A DNA stretch of 64,000 nucleotides. It comes from Flammeovirgaceae bacterium. GTDB taxonomy: Bacteria > Bacteroidota > Bacteroidia > Cytophagales > Cyclobacteriaceae. Position 1 is the stretch's first letter; each line of letters starts with the position of its first letter. The notes under the pieces are model-generated. The model worked only from the letters and a program-made list of their open reading frames with translations. It did not search any database and had not been told where the DNA came from. Location of the stretch: assembly GCA_015180985.1 (NCBI GenBank), contig CP054185.1:2727225-2791224 (forward strand). Direction: 5' to 3'. Made by a program: the position numbers and the translations under genes. This document shows positions 9,479-17,597 of this stretch, one piece after another.

Positions 9479-10198
9479 CTATTCGCGGAACAACCATTTT
9501 TTGAATTTACCCCACAAGCTATCGGGTTGCTGTATGGAAGTAATTGGTTGTGATTGAACAACTCTTTTAGCTGATGACTTACCTGTCTTTACACGCTTAT
9601 AGCCTGAAACTTTAGCCTGGTATTTCTGCGTACGTCTTTGCTTTTGCTGTTCTGCTTCAAGTTGCTTTTGTTTTTCAAGGTCGCGCTGTTGGCGTTCACG
9701 GGCTATGGCAATAGGATTTTTCTGCTGGCGTCTAAACCGTTGGCGATTCTGGAATGTTTCCTTAATCGATAACTCAGCAGTCTTTTTATTTTCATTTTCA
9801 GTCGGGACAACTTCCTTTTTCTTCTTTTCAGGCAAATCTATCTTACCAATTACTTTAAGCCCGGGCAGTTCAACCTTTGGCGCTTTTATCAATTCAGGTT
9901 TTTGTTCTGATGCCTGATTCATTTCTTCGGTAAATGCTGGGGAGTCAGGAATCACCTCCTCTTGCACGGGTGGCACACCACTTTCCTGGGGTACTATATC
10001 AACCTCATCTTCTGCTAAAACTTCTGGTAAAAGGTTTGCCCAATTTTCAGGTTTAAAAAACTGCACAACCTCCTTAACCTGGCCATCGGTAAGCCGGGTA
10101 TTTGAAGTAGTATCAGGCGGTACGCTTCCGGCCGGGAGCGCAGCCATTACATCGGCAGGGCGAAGATTTAGCTTTCGGGCAAGTTGTCCGAGACGCAT
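9479..10198 (-). CDS. IF2-N-like domain protein with a long basic coiled-coil tail
   Basis: This is a 239-residue protein if it starts at the ATG at 10198 (MRLGQLARKLNLRP). The frame extends upstream to 10294, but the internal ATG puts the conserved-looking segment at the N-terminus. Residues 1-50 resemble the small helical IF2_N domain found at the N-terminus of initiation factor IF-2 in Bacteria (MRxxxxAKxLNVxxxxIxxxL), including the later NTRLTDGQVKEV segment. No GTPase follows. The middle is acidic and proline-rich, and residues from about 150 are a Gln/Arg/Lys-rich helix ending in basic residues. It is the last gene of a leftward run with ArfB and a CHY zinc finger. A role in translation or RNA binding is inference. 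Confidence 0.65.
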   Translation of the reverse strand: MRLGQLARKLNLRPADVMAALPAGSVPPDTTSNTRLTDGQVKEVVQFFKPENWANLLPEVLAEDEVDIVPQESGVPPVQEEVIPDSPAFTEEMNQASEQKPELIKAPKVELPGLKVIGKIDLPEKKKKEVVPTENENKKTAELSIKETFQNRQRFRRQQKNPIAIARERQQRDLEKQKQLEAEQQKQRRTQKYQAKVSGYKRVKTGKSSAKRVVQSQPITSIQQPDSLWGKFKKWLFRE

Positions 10199-10251
10199 AA
10201 TAGGTTCGTTAAAAGAAGGCAAAAATAGATACAGCCCGGCAATTGTAAAAA

Positions 10252-10569
10252 TCAACTGAATGACCCGAAATACAACGGATAGTGGTTGGAACAACCGGGG
10301 TTAAACAGCGCCCCGCAATGCAGACACTGGTTGTTACACGCCAGGTATTGGTTAATCGTCAGGGTTCGTTTACATACTCCGCATAGCACCGCCTGCTCCT
10401 CATATTCCTCAGTAAGCCAAACGGTTGCCGGGTGGCCGGCCGCCTCATGGTGGCAGTAGTAACAGGCATACCACGTATTACAGCATTTAAACTTGATGGC
10501 TATAACATCGCGGTGAGTATGATAATGAATACAGCGGGTCTGTTCATCTACCAATGTACCTTTAACCAT
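10252..10569 (-). CDS. CHY zinc finger protein
   Basis: This 105-residue protein is almost entirely a CHY zinc finger. It has regularly spaced Cys and His pairs: CIHYHTHRDVIAIKFKCC, then CYYCHHE, CGVCKR and CLHCGALFNPGC. The first His-x-His and the CxxC pairs are the expected zinc ligands of the family, which in eukaryotes occurs in Pirh2-type proteins and in bacteria stands alone. The biochemical role of the bacterial stand-alone form is not known to me. The start at 10569 leaves only 1 bp to the arfB stop codon at 10571, so translation is probably coupled. The IF2-N-like gene lies 53 bp downstream. Confidence 0.88.
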   Translation of the reverse strand: MVKGTLVDEQTRCIHYHTHRDVIAIKFKCCNTWYACYYCHHEAAGHPATVWLTEEYEEQAVLCGVCKRTLTINQYLACNNQCLHCGALFNPGCSNHYPLYFGSFS

Positions 10570-10570
10570 G

Positions 10571-10978
10571 TCAGTAAAGTTTCTTTCGCCATTGTTTCTT
10601 TTCGGCTTTACGCTTTTTCCCTTCCAACCGTTTCAGGCGGGAGGCACTGGTTGGCCGGGTTGCCATCCGCTTCTTTTTTACAGCAAACGCCTTTTGCAGC
10701 AGGGTGTCAAGTTTTTGAATAACCTGAGATTTGTTTTGAAGTTGCGACCGGCTAGTTTGGGCGTGCAAAACAAGGTCACCGTCATGCGAAATGTATCGTG
10801 CCAGCTTTTGTATACTCAAAAGCCGTTGCTCGTGAGTTAATGCTGTTGAGTTGGCCACATTCCAGCGCAACGTTACACGCGAATTGGTTTTGTTAATATG
10901 TTGCCCACCCGGACCGCTGCTGCGCGAGGTTACAAAATGAAGTTCATGGACTATATTTTGGCTTGTTATTCTTTGCAT
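10571..10978 (-). CDS. arfB: Alternative ribosome rescue factor ArfB (YaeJ-type peptidyl-tRNA hydrolase)
   Basis: This 135-residue protein has the class I release factor catalytic motif in SSGPGGQHINKT (GGQ at 24-26). It lacks any codon-recognition domain and ends in a Lys/Arg-rich tail (about residues 105-135), exactly the ArfB layout. ArfB enters stalled ribosomes, places its basic tail in the empty mRNA channel and hydrolyses peptidyl-tRNA. The start at 10978 overlaps the stop of the upstream gene by one base (TAATG), a coupling signal; a longer frame to 11011 would overlap more. The next gene, a CHY zinc finger, follows after 1 bp. Confidence 0.9.
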   Translation of the reverse strand: MQRITSQNIVHELHFVTSRSSGPGGQHINKTNSRVTLRWNVANSTALTHEQRLLSIQKLARYISHDGDLVLHAQTSRSQLQNKSQVIQKLDTLLQKAFAVKKKRMATRPTSASRLKRLEGKKRKAEKKQWRKKLY

Positions 10979-11358
10979 TATCCTACTTCTACGGCTCGCC
11001 CGTTTTCCCAAATTAACCCGAAAAGATGACCGTACCGCTTAACCCAATCGCGATCGGTTGCAAAATCAAAAAGTTCGATTAACCCTTTCTGGTACAGTTC
11101 TTTTAACTCCTCATCCGGCAAACCGGTTATCGAAATGAATCCGCCCGGTGAAAAGTTAAAGCGGGCGCGGTTAAACAAACGGGCTTCATTAACCAGTTTC
11201 TTTAATTCTGCTAACCGGGCATTGATCTCTTCAATAAGGCGGATGGCTTCATCAAGGGTTTTGGTTATATCGGGTATTTCACCTTCATTATTAAAATCGT
11301 GGTGGCGCAATATCGGAACGGGGTTCAGGTGAATTTCACCTGTGTAGCGGTTAATCAT
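10978..11358 (-). CDS. Hypothetical coiled-coil protein
   Basis: This 126-residue acidic protein has an amphipathic helical segment at about 32-60 (TLDEAIRLIEEINARLAEL), followed by a short alpha/beta part. I do not recognise a named family. It heads a tight leftward run; its TAA overlaps the arfB start codon by one base, so the two are probably translated from one mRNA. No signal peptide or membrane segment is seen. Confidence 0.65.
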   Translation of the reverse strand: MINRYTGEIHLNPVPILRHHDFNNEGEIPDITKTLDEAIRLIEEINARLAELKKLVNEARLFNRARFNFSPGGFISITGLPDEELKELYQKGLIELFDFATDRDWVKRYGHLFGLIWENGRAVEVG

Positions 11359-11418
11359 AGATTTCGAAGAAAAAATTGAACTCCAAGGTAATTATTTTAC
11401 CTAAGAGTAATCCGGCCG

Positions 11419-12132
11419 TTAACTGCCCTGACTTTCAGCCAGCCGGAAAAAGATGGGAATAACCATTCGCTGGCGTACCGGTTTGCCGCGTTGTTTGCCG
11501 GGGTTCCACGGTGGCGCGTTTTTCAAAACGCGCACCGCTTCTTCATCGCAACCGGCACCGATGCCTTTTACCACCGTAAACTGAGTTAGGGTACCATCGC
11601 GATCAACCACAAACTCAACAAATACTTTCCCCTCAATACCCATGCGCCTGGCCTGTGCCGGATAGCGGATGTTATCGCTGACATATTTATAGAATGCAGC
11701 CATACCGCCTGTTGGCGATGCCGACTGCTCAACCACCAGAAAAATCTTATCCGCTTCTTCTTCGGGTTCTTCAATCTTCGGGGTTTCGATAACCGGCAAC
11801 TCCTGGATGACGGTTTTATCGGTAACATCAATATCAAACTCCACTTTAATTTCTTCCTTTATTTCCTCTTCATTGGGCACTTCCACAATCCGGGGCTGCT
11901 GCAAAACAGGTGGTGGTGGCGGAGGTATTTCAGTTTGAGGAATTTCGGTCATTTCCTCAAACGTGTTACTGCTGCGGGAAATAGCTTTTACATCAGGCTT
12001 ATCGATGGTTTTCCACTCAAAAGCCAAAACCACCATCAGCATCGTAATGGTTAAACTTATGCTTAACAACAGGGGCTTTATTTTTTCCAAATCGGCCCCG
12101 CTATATTTTTTCGGTTCATAAAAAGGGCCCAT
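11419..12132 (-). CDS. tonB: TonB-family energy transducer
   Basis: This 237-residue protein has a cytoplasmic N-terminus and one transmembrane helix at about 23-42. A proline-rich and Glu-rich periplasmic stretch follows, containing a run of seven prolines near residue 70. The TonB C-terminal domain occupies about 145-231 (YPAQARRMGIEGKVFVEF, then GCDEEAVRVLKNAPPWNPG). This layout is typical of Bacteroidota TonB proteins. The protein carries proton-motive energy from ExbB/ExbD to TonB-dependent receptors such as the SusC-type protein at the right end of the window. No exbB or exbD is adjacent. The ATG at 12132 is the only start that keeps the membrane anchor complete. Confidence 0.92.
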   Translation of the reverse strand: MGPFYEPKKYSGADLEKIKPLLLSISLTITMLMVVLAFEWKTIDKPDVKAISRSSNTFEEMTEIPQTEIPPPPPPVLQQPRIVEVPNEEEIKEEIKVEFDIDVTDKTVIQELPVIETPKIEEPEEEADKIFLVVEQSASPTGGMAAFYKYVSDNIRYPAQARRMGIEGKVFVEFVVDRDGTLTQFTVVKGIGAGCDEEAVRVLKNAPPWNPGKQRGKPVRQRMVIPIFFRLAESQGS

Positions 12133-12231
12133 AAAAAAATCATTTGCCGATTTTACCTCATTATTTCAAAACACTAAATGATATTTGTTAGGAACCGGTA
12201 TGACAATTAGCAGGATATGATGACAGCCAAT

Positions 12232-12239
12232 TATATTTG
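12232..12239 (+). promoter_or_regulatory. Putative -7 promoter box (TATATTTG)
   Basis: TATATTTG is an exact match to the Bacteroidota -7 consensus TAnnTTTG and lies 16 bp before the ATG of the TPR gene. No clear TTG-type -33 box is seen at the usual distance, so this is tentative. Confidence 0.4.
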
Positions 12240-12255
12240 AATTAACTTCCAGTTT

Positions 12256-13812
12256 ATGAAAGCCGTTGTAATCGTTTTACTTCTTAGTAGTCTTTATCCC
12301 GCTCTTGCCCAGGACAGCCTGGTTTATTTAAATGAAATACAATTCGATTCGCCTTTCGAAAAATATGTATTTGGTACAGTGAATGCCAGTAAAGATTTTG
12401 CTCCATTTGATCTGCTTATTGCAAACGGGACTCTGTTGAACGAAGCGCAGATTGCCAAATCCAGGAACCGATTTTATGACTACCTGAAGTCACAAGACAA
12501 CGAAAAATTTCATAAGAAAAGTGCTCCTGCCAAAATAAAAATCTTAACAACCGACTTTCGAAAGGACTACCTTTTGAAATATGTTGCACTAAGCCGGTTT
12601 GAAGACATCTTTGCGGCCGGTCATTTTAGTGAAGTTTCAGGTACAGCGCTTTATTGTATCGCCTTTGAGTACCTGAACATTCCCTATAACATTCGTGAAG
12701 AACAGGCAAATACCTATGTGATTGCCTACCCGGAAACAAGCCGAATTGTTGTAGAATCGACAACCGCAGCCATAACATTCTTTACTTACGATGCTACTTT
12801 TAAACAGGAGTATGTACAATCTTTACGAAGGCAAAGGATTATTAGCGAGCAGGAGTTTGCCAAATCAACTATCAATACGCTGTTTGATAAATATTACATC
12901 GGGCAAAACCAGTTTATTACCATCAGGGATCTGGCAGGACTTCAATACCTGAACGAAGGTGTTATGCTGCTTCAAAACAACAATCCGGAAGGGGCATTCA
13001 GCAAATTGGAAAAGGCTTATTTTCTTTCACCATCACCAAAGATTACTTATATGCTCATGCAGGCGGGTAGTCGTGCATTTTTAAATCGTTCAAAAAGAGA
13101 TTTAAACCATGCTGCGTTACTTGGTAAGCTAAGCCGGTATTCGGGAATTGGGATAACGGACGATGCTGTTAGTGGAGAATTTTATCAGGTAATCCAGGAC
13201 CTGCTTTTTGACCGGGGCCAACCTGACCAATTGGAAGCATATTATAACGTTCTTGCTGAAACCATCCGCAAACCCGAAACAAAGCAAGAAATTGATTTCA
13301 TCTATCAGTTTGAGAAGGGCCTATATTATTACAATAAGGATCGATGCTATTCTGCCCTCACCCATTTCGAAAATGCCCTGAAACTAAAGCCTGCCAACCA
13401 ACAGGCAGCCAACATGATTATTGGGTGCATGGGTACGCTTGCCGAAAGCTGGGTACATGATGAAGACTTTATTAACAAGTTGGCGTTCTTCCGACAACAA
13501 TATCCATCACTGGCAGATAATAACACTTACAATGCACTGGTAGCCCATGCTTACCTCATTAACTGCGCTTCGAATTTTGAAGACAATAAACCGACCGAAG
13601 CCGAGCGGTTCAGGAATATGTTTGAAGAATTAGTGAAGATGGAACCGGACCTCAATCTGCGTAGTGACCTGGTTGGCCGCGCTTACTCAGCAGGCGTTGT
13701 ATATTATTTCCGGAAGGGGCAAACCAAACGCGCCCAGGCTTTACTGGATGCCGGATTAAAAATTTCGCCAGGAAATTACGAGCTTACGGTAAGAAAAAAC
13801 ATGATTCGTTGA
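12256..13812 (+). CDS. Secreted TPR protein with a transglutaminase-like N-terminal region
   Basis: This 518-residue protein has a signal peptide ending in ALAQ (residues 1-19). Residues of about 125-175 include SGTALYCIAFEYLNIPYNI followed by an ETSRIVVESTT segment. This recalls the Cys helix of transglutaminase-like folds, but I see no matching catalytic His. The C-terminal two thirds contain helical TPR-like repeats (for example NEGVMLLQNNNPEGAFSKLEKA and FEKGLYYYNKDRCYSALTHFENAL). The function is unknown; a periplasmic scaffold is plausible. It converges on the MORN-repeat gene, whose end lies 9 bp away. Confidence 0.7.
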   Translation: MKAVVIVLLLSSLYPALAQDSLVYLNEIQFDSPFEKYVFGTVNASKDFAPFDLLIANGTLLNEAQIAKSRNRFYDYLKSQDNEKFHKKSAPAKIKILTTDFRKDYLLKYVALSRFEDIFAAGHFSEVSGTALYCIAFEYLNIPYNIREEQANTYVIAYPETSRIVVESTTAAITFFTYDATFKQEYVQSLRRQRIISEQEFAKSTINTLFDKYYIGQNQFITIRDLAGLQYLNEGVMLLQNNNPEGAFSKLEKAYFLSPSPKITYMLMQAGSRAFLNRSKRDLNHAALLGKLSRYSGIGITDDAVSGEFYQVIQDLLFDRGQPDQLEAYYNVLAETIRKPETKQEIDFIYQFEKGLYYYNKDRCYSALTHFENALKLKPANQQAANMIIGCMGTLAESWVHDEDFINKLAFFRQQYPSLADNNTYNALVAHAYLINCASNFEDNKPTEAERFRNMFEELVKMEPDLNLRSDLVGRAYSAGVVYYFRKGQTKRAQALLDAGLKISPGNYELTVRKNMIR

Positions 13813-13820
13813 ATACCCTG

Positions 13821-14606
13821 CTAATTGTGCTCAATAGCAATGTTGTACCGTTTCTCGGTAATGTAATAGTTATCCTGAACCGTTTTTACTTTAGCAATTA
13901 CATTAATGGTTCTCATCATAAAAGTTCCTTTCGGCAAGTAGAAGTCAAGCGTTGCCACACCATCCCGATCAAAATCATCAACCTTCTCAAGCCGGTTGAT
14001 CATACAGCCTTCCTTGCTTAATTCCCCTATAAAAAATTCGACCGCCCGATGATTATCGGATAACGAAAAACGGAGCGTATATGTATCGTTCTTTAATAAA
14101 CTATTAATCGCGGTTATCACGATGGTGGGATAGTTTTTCTTAATAGTTCCATCGCGCAAATATTCTACTAAACCCCTACAAGGCTCATCCTCATAGTAGG
14201 TTGCAACCGAAAGCACAGAGCCGTCTGACTTGAATTTTTCGAGTTTGCCATGCCGCCTGTTTGAATCGTAAGTAGTTACCTGATGGATAGCACCGTTTTC
14301 ATAGTACCGTTTGGCAAGGCCGTGTTTTAACCCGTTTCTATATTCAATTTCCTGGTAAATAATGCCGGTTTCATAAAATTCCCTGCCAATACCGCTCTTC
14401 TTCCCCTTTTGATAGGGTATCTCCACCTTCAGTTTTCCATTTTTGAAGTAAGCCTTGTAAACACCATCAGTAACGGCAGGTTCATTTTGCGTTGCCTCGC
14501 TTATTCCTTTCGTTTTCTTTCGCTGGGCCTGCGTGTCGCACGACAATTGACTGAGTGACACGATTAGGCAAAAAAGCGAAAATAAAACACTTGCTCTTTC
14601 TACCAT
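13821..14606 (-). CDS. MORN-repeat (YwqK-like) lipoprotein
   Basis: The start at 14606 gives a 261-residue protein with a lipoprotein signal (hydrophobic core then SQLSC); ATGs at 14630 and 14666 in the same frame add residues before it. After a short linker come several copies of the YwqK/MORN-variant repeat, as in GVYKAYFKNGKLKVEIPYQ and GREFYETGIIYQEIEYRNG. These repeats are widespread in Bacteroidota and in the antitoxin-labelled YwqK family, but repeat number alone does not define function. The C-terminal 90 residues form a beta-rich domain without repeats. Surface or periplasmic location is inferred from the lipobox. Confidence 0.75.
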   Translation of the reverse strand: MVERASVLFSLFCLIVSLSQLSCDTQAQRKKTKGISEATQNEPAVTDGVYKAYFKNGKLKVEIPYQKGKKSGIGREFYETGIIYQEIEYRNGLKHGLAKRYYENGAIHQVTTYDSNRRHGKLEKFKSDGSVLSVATYYEDEPCRGLVEYLRDGTIKKNYPTIVITAINSLLKNDTYTLRFSLSDNHRAVEFFIGELSKEGCMINRLEKVDDFDRDGVATLDFYLPKGTFMMRTINVIAKVKTVQDNYYITEKRYNIAIEHN

Positions 14607-14707
14607 CGGATACACCAGTATCCGACTCATTTCGCAGAATGATAATCTGAACTTTTGCATAAACACAAAACAGAAAACTGGAACAAAACAGTCTTAAAAT
14701 TAAACCG

Positions 14708-14715
14708 TATCTTTG
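14708..14715 (+). promoter_or_regulatory. Putative -7 promoter box (TATCTTTG)
   Basis: TATCTTTG matches TAnnTTTG exactly and lies 96 bp before the helicase start, leaving a leader of about 90 nt. The leader contains the palindrome GGCCTAAGGCC near 14751. No -33 box was identified. Confidence 0.35.
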
Positions 14716-14810
14716 AGGCTGACAATACAACTCCATTACCCCTCCTTTGCGGCCTAAGGCCTCTAACCGGGAAATAGACTGTAGTTCCCAAACAAACTTA
14801 AATCCAACTC

Positions 14811-16496
14811 ATGAAATCATTTCAAAGCCTGGGGTTATCCCGGGAATTAACACAAGCCGTTGAACTAATCGGCTTTGAAACACCCACACCCATCCAGGAA
14901 AAAGCCATTCCGGTACTGCTTAAAGGCAATCGCGACTTTATCGGGCTGGCTCAAACCGGAACCGGCAAAACAGCCGCCTTCGGCTTGCCGCTGCTAGAAC
15001 TGGTGGATGAAAAAATTGAAACTACCCAGGCGCTGGTGCTTGCCCCAACACGCGAACTGGGCCTTCAGATTGTGAGTGACCTTGAAAACTTTACCGAAAA
15101 TTTCAAAAACCTTAGCATTGTTGCCATTTACGGTGGGGCCAGCATCAGCGAACAAATCCGAAAGGTTAAACGCGGAGCACAACTTATTGTAGCCACACCC
15201 GGCCGGCTGATTGACATGCTCGGCCGTAAAGCCGTTAACCTCAGTTCCATCCGCTATGTTATCCTTGACGAAGCCGATGAAATGCTTAACATGGGCTTCA
15301 AAGAAGATATTGACGAAATCCTGTCAAAAACTCCGGATGAAAAAATAACCTGGCTCTTTTCGGCTACCATGCCCGCAGAAGTACGGGGCATAGCCAGCAA
15401 CTACATGGATAATCCGGTTGAACTAACCGTTGGCGAAAAAAATACAGGTAATGTTAACATTGAGCATCAGTATATGGTGGTTAATGAAAGCGACAAGTAT
15501 ATCGCCTTAAAGCGATTGCTTGACTTTACCCCCGATATCTTCGGATTAATCTTCTGCCGCACACGCATCGACACCCAGCGCATTGCCGAAAACCTGCTGA
15601 AAGACGGGTACAATGCCGATTCACTGCATGGCGATTTAAACCAGGCCCAACGCGATAGGGTGATGATGAAATTCAGAAACCGGTCGCTGAACATCCTGGT
15701 TGCCACCGATGTTGCAGCCCGTGGCATTGATGTAGAAAGCATCAGCCACGTCATCCACATGAATTTGCCCGATGAGATGGAATTTTATACGCACCGCAGC
15801 GGACGTACGGCACGTGCCGGTAAAAAAGGAATTTCCATAGCGTTAATAACACCTAAGGAACAGGGCAAGATCAAGCAGATAGAGAAGCGGCTGAAAAGTC
15901 CCTTCAGGCAAATACCAATTCCAACCGGGGCAGCAGTATGCCAAAAACAGTTATTGGCTTTGATGCGAAAAGTACATGAGGTGAAGATTAACGAAGACGA
16001 AATTGAATCCTTCTTACCTGCTGTATATGAGGAACTTAAGGACCTATCAAAAAATGAACTGATTAAGCGCTTCGCCTCAATTGAATTTAACCGGTTTCTG
16101 GATTACTACCGCGATGCCCCGGATTTGAATGTTAAAATACGGGAAACCCAAGCCGCAGAACGGTATACCACAGGTACGCGTTTTTTTATTAACCTGGGAA
16201 AAATGGACAACCTGGACAAGGCTACCCTGCTGGAAATGCTGGACGACTGTTGCGGAGTTAGCAAAAAGTACATTGGAAAAATTGACATCAAGGGTGCATA
16301 CTCCTTTTTTGAAATTGAGCCCGGCAAAGCAGATGACATACTGGCCGGATTGAACGGGATCGAATTCAGAAACCGACCCGTTCGTGTTGAACGAACCGAT
16401 GATCGAAAATCAGCATCCAGCGGATGGCCCGGCAGAAAAAATAAGAAGAAAAAAACGTTAACCGGAAACAGTACCAGGCCGGTTAAACCACGTTAA
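14811..16496 (+). CDS. DEAD-box RNA helicase with DbpA-type RNA-binding domain
   Basis: This 561-residue protein carries the complete DEAD-box set. It has the Q motif (TPIQ 26-29), motif I AQTGTGKT (47-54), APTREL, DEAD (153-156), SAT (184-186) and HRSGRTARAG in motif VI near 330. A helical linker leads to a DbpA RNA-binding fold at about 460-535 and a Lys/Arg-rich tail. This is the DeaD/CsdA plan, which acts in ribosome assembly and mRNA remodelling, often at low temperature. Whether it corresponds to deaD or dbpA cannot be settled here, so no symbol is given. The end overlaps the converging frameshifted gene by 14 bp. Confidence 0.93.
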   Translation: MKSFQSLGLSRELTQAVELIGFETPTPIQEKAIPVLLKGNRDFIGLAQTGTGKTAAFGLPLLELVDEKIETTQALVLAPTRELGLQIVSDLENFTENFKNLSIVAIYGGASISEQIRKVKRGAQLIVATPGRLIDMLGRKAVNLSSIRYVILDEADEMLNMGFKEDIDEILSKTPDEKITWLFSATMPAEVRGIASNYMDNPVELTVGEKNTGNVNIEHQYMVVNESDKYIALKRLLDFTPDIFGLIFCRTRIDTQRIAENLLKDGYNADSLHGDLNQAQRDRVMMKFRNRSLNILVATDVAARGIDVESISHVIHMNLPDEMEFYTHRSGRTARAGKKGISIALITPKEQGKIKQIEKRLKSPFRQIPIPTGAAVCQKQLLALMRKVHEVKINEDEIESFLPAVYEELKDLSKNELIKRFASIEFNRFLDYYRDAPDLNVKIRETQAAERYTTGTRFFINLGKMDNLDKATLLEMLDDCCGVSKKYIGKIDIKGAYSFFEIEPGKADDILAGLNGIEFRNRPVRVERTDDRKSASSGWPGRKNKKKKTLTGNSTRPVKPR

Positions 16497-16903
16497 CATG
16501 ATATACATCCTGCCGGTTTCGGCAAATGCCGGAAACAAAAAAACCGCCCGGCTGGGGTATATCCTCAACCAGATTAAAAACCCGGCATGATTTGCTTAGG
16601 CCCTCAAATATTAACAGAAAGGAATACGCCTGACCTGGCGGCACCAACGTCCACACCGGGGCATAGGTAATATTTTCAGCATGGAGTAAGGCCCGCCCGA
16701 TTTGGTGCATGTTGATCAATGAGATAGGTACTTTTCCATATCCGGATAAGCACTTCCTGCACGGACACCGGAACATGGCAATGGATGTAGATGCAGGCTT
16801 CATTCAGTAAATCGGGTCTTTCCGAAAACAATTTATTAAGGTCAATGCGGGGCTTTGCCGTAACCGGCAGGGTTTCGGTATGCGATATTGGTATAGAACC
16901 CAT
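16483..16903 (-). pseudogene. Small conserved hypothetical gene with a single-base frameshift
   Basis: Two leftward frames overlap and join into one sensible protein. The 5' frame (ATG at 16903) reads through IYIHCHVPVSVQEVLIRIW and WKSTYLIDQHAPNRAGL and then stops. The 3' frame picks up as RALLHAENITYAPVWTLV and runs to GGFFVSGICRNRQDVYHVNV, ending at 16483. One extra G in the GC run at 16690-16698 accounts for the break; removing it gives NRAALLHAENI. From memory, short Bacteroidota proteins with an RIWKSTYL...LLHAENI...PVWT pattern exist, which is why I read it as one gene. It may be a real lesion or a sequencing error. The function is unknown. Confidence 0.55.
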
Positions 16904-17017
16904 TTCCAAAAATACCAATGGAGCCGGTAATCCTGACGATTGACGGCAAGCATCCTGATTTTACTCATACCCGCCTGTTTATTAAGCAATTACCTTGGCT
17001 TCTAAAATTAAAGGCAT

Positions 17018-17215
17018 ATGAAACGGATACTTGTTACCCTTAAAAAGAAAGTGGACCCCGCCCCAAAACTAATGGTTACCGAATGGGTAACCGAAGAGGA
17101 ACTGAAGGCCATCCGCAAAAAATACGGTAACCAGTTTGATCCGGAGGAACCCATAATTAATTTCCTCAGCGACCAGCTTGTACTGGTTTCGTTTACCGTT
17201 TGGGTGAATAGCTGA
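17018..17215 (+). CDS. Small hypothetical protein
   Basis: This is a 65-residue protein starting with a basic stretch (MKRILVTLKKK), followed by a mixed helix/strand region (TEWVTEEELKAIRKKYGNQF). It has no signal peptide or membrane helix. I do not recognise a family. It lies between the frameshifted gene and the Lys/Ala-rich gene, 77 bp before the latter. The ATG at 17018 is the only start upstream of the sensible sequence. Confidence 0.5.
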   Translation: MKRILVTLKKKVDPAPKLMVTEWVTEEELKAIRKKYGNQFDPEEPIINFLSDQLVLVSFTVWVNS

Positions 17216-17292
17216 GTAAAAAAAATTAAAGCCCAACGGTTAACGGAGCACTGAAATATTTTATACTTTTCAGTTCTAAATTTTAAGTTGCT

Positions 17293-17544
17293 ATGGCTAA
17301 GAAAAAAGCTACCAAAAAGTCGAAAGCGAAACCCAAAAAGGCTGCGAAGAAATCAAAAGCCAAGGGTAAGAAGGCGGCAAAACCGGCTAAAAAGAAAGTG
17401 GTAAAGAAAGCTGCAAAGAAAAAGGCTGCCCCCGGCAAGAAGGCCGCCCCTAAACCTGCCCCAGCCCCCGCACCACAACCGGCCGCCCCTGCTCCAGCCC
17501 CCACCTTGTTCGGTACAAGCGAAGGCAGCGGAACGGGTATGTAA
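17293..17544 (+). CDS. Lysine/alanine/proline-rich histone H1-like protein
   Basis: This 83-residue protein has about 50 N-terminal residues made almost only of Lys, Ala and a few Ser/Pro in KKAxKK-type repeats. A Pro/Ala segment (APAPAPQPAAP) and a short non-basic end (LFGTSEGSGTGM) follow. Such tails bind DNA non-specifically, and small H1-like proteins are common in Bacteroidota and Chlamydiae. Nucleoid association is inferred from composition only. The same composition recurs in the aconitase tail at 58984-59157. A strong terminator follows at 17571-17597, so the gene is probably its own transcription unit. Confidence 0.75.
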   Translation: MAKKKATKKSKAKPKKAAKKSKAKGKKAAKPAKKKVVKKAAKKKAAPGKKAAPKPAPAPAPQPAAPAPAPTLFGTSEGSGTGM

Positions 17545-17570
17545 TACCGGGTTTCCCGACACAAAAAAGA

Positions 17571-17597
17571 AGCGACCGTGGGTGGTCGCTTTTTTTA
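17571..17597 (+). terminator. Intrinsic terminator after the Lys/Ala-rich gene
   Basis: A perfect 7-bp stem, AGCGACC (17571-17577) with GGTCGCT (17584-17590), has a 6-nt loop and is followed by a run of T. It ends the rightward unit and sits at the 3' end of the converging acyltransferase gene. Confidence 0.85.

Noticed and set aside
16804-16989. Leftward open frame upstream of the frameshifted gene
   Set aside because: It is in a third frame over the start of the frameshifted gene and its product looks random.
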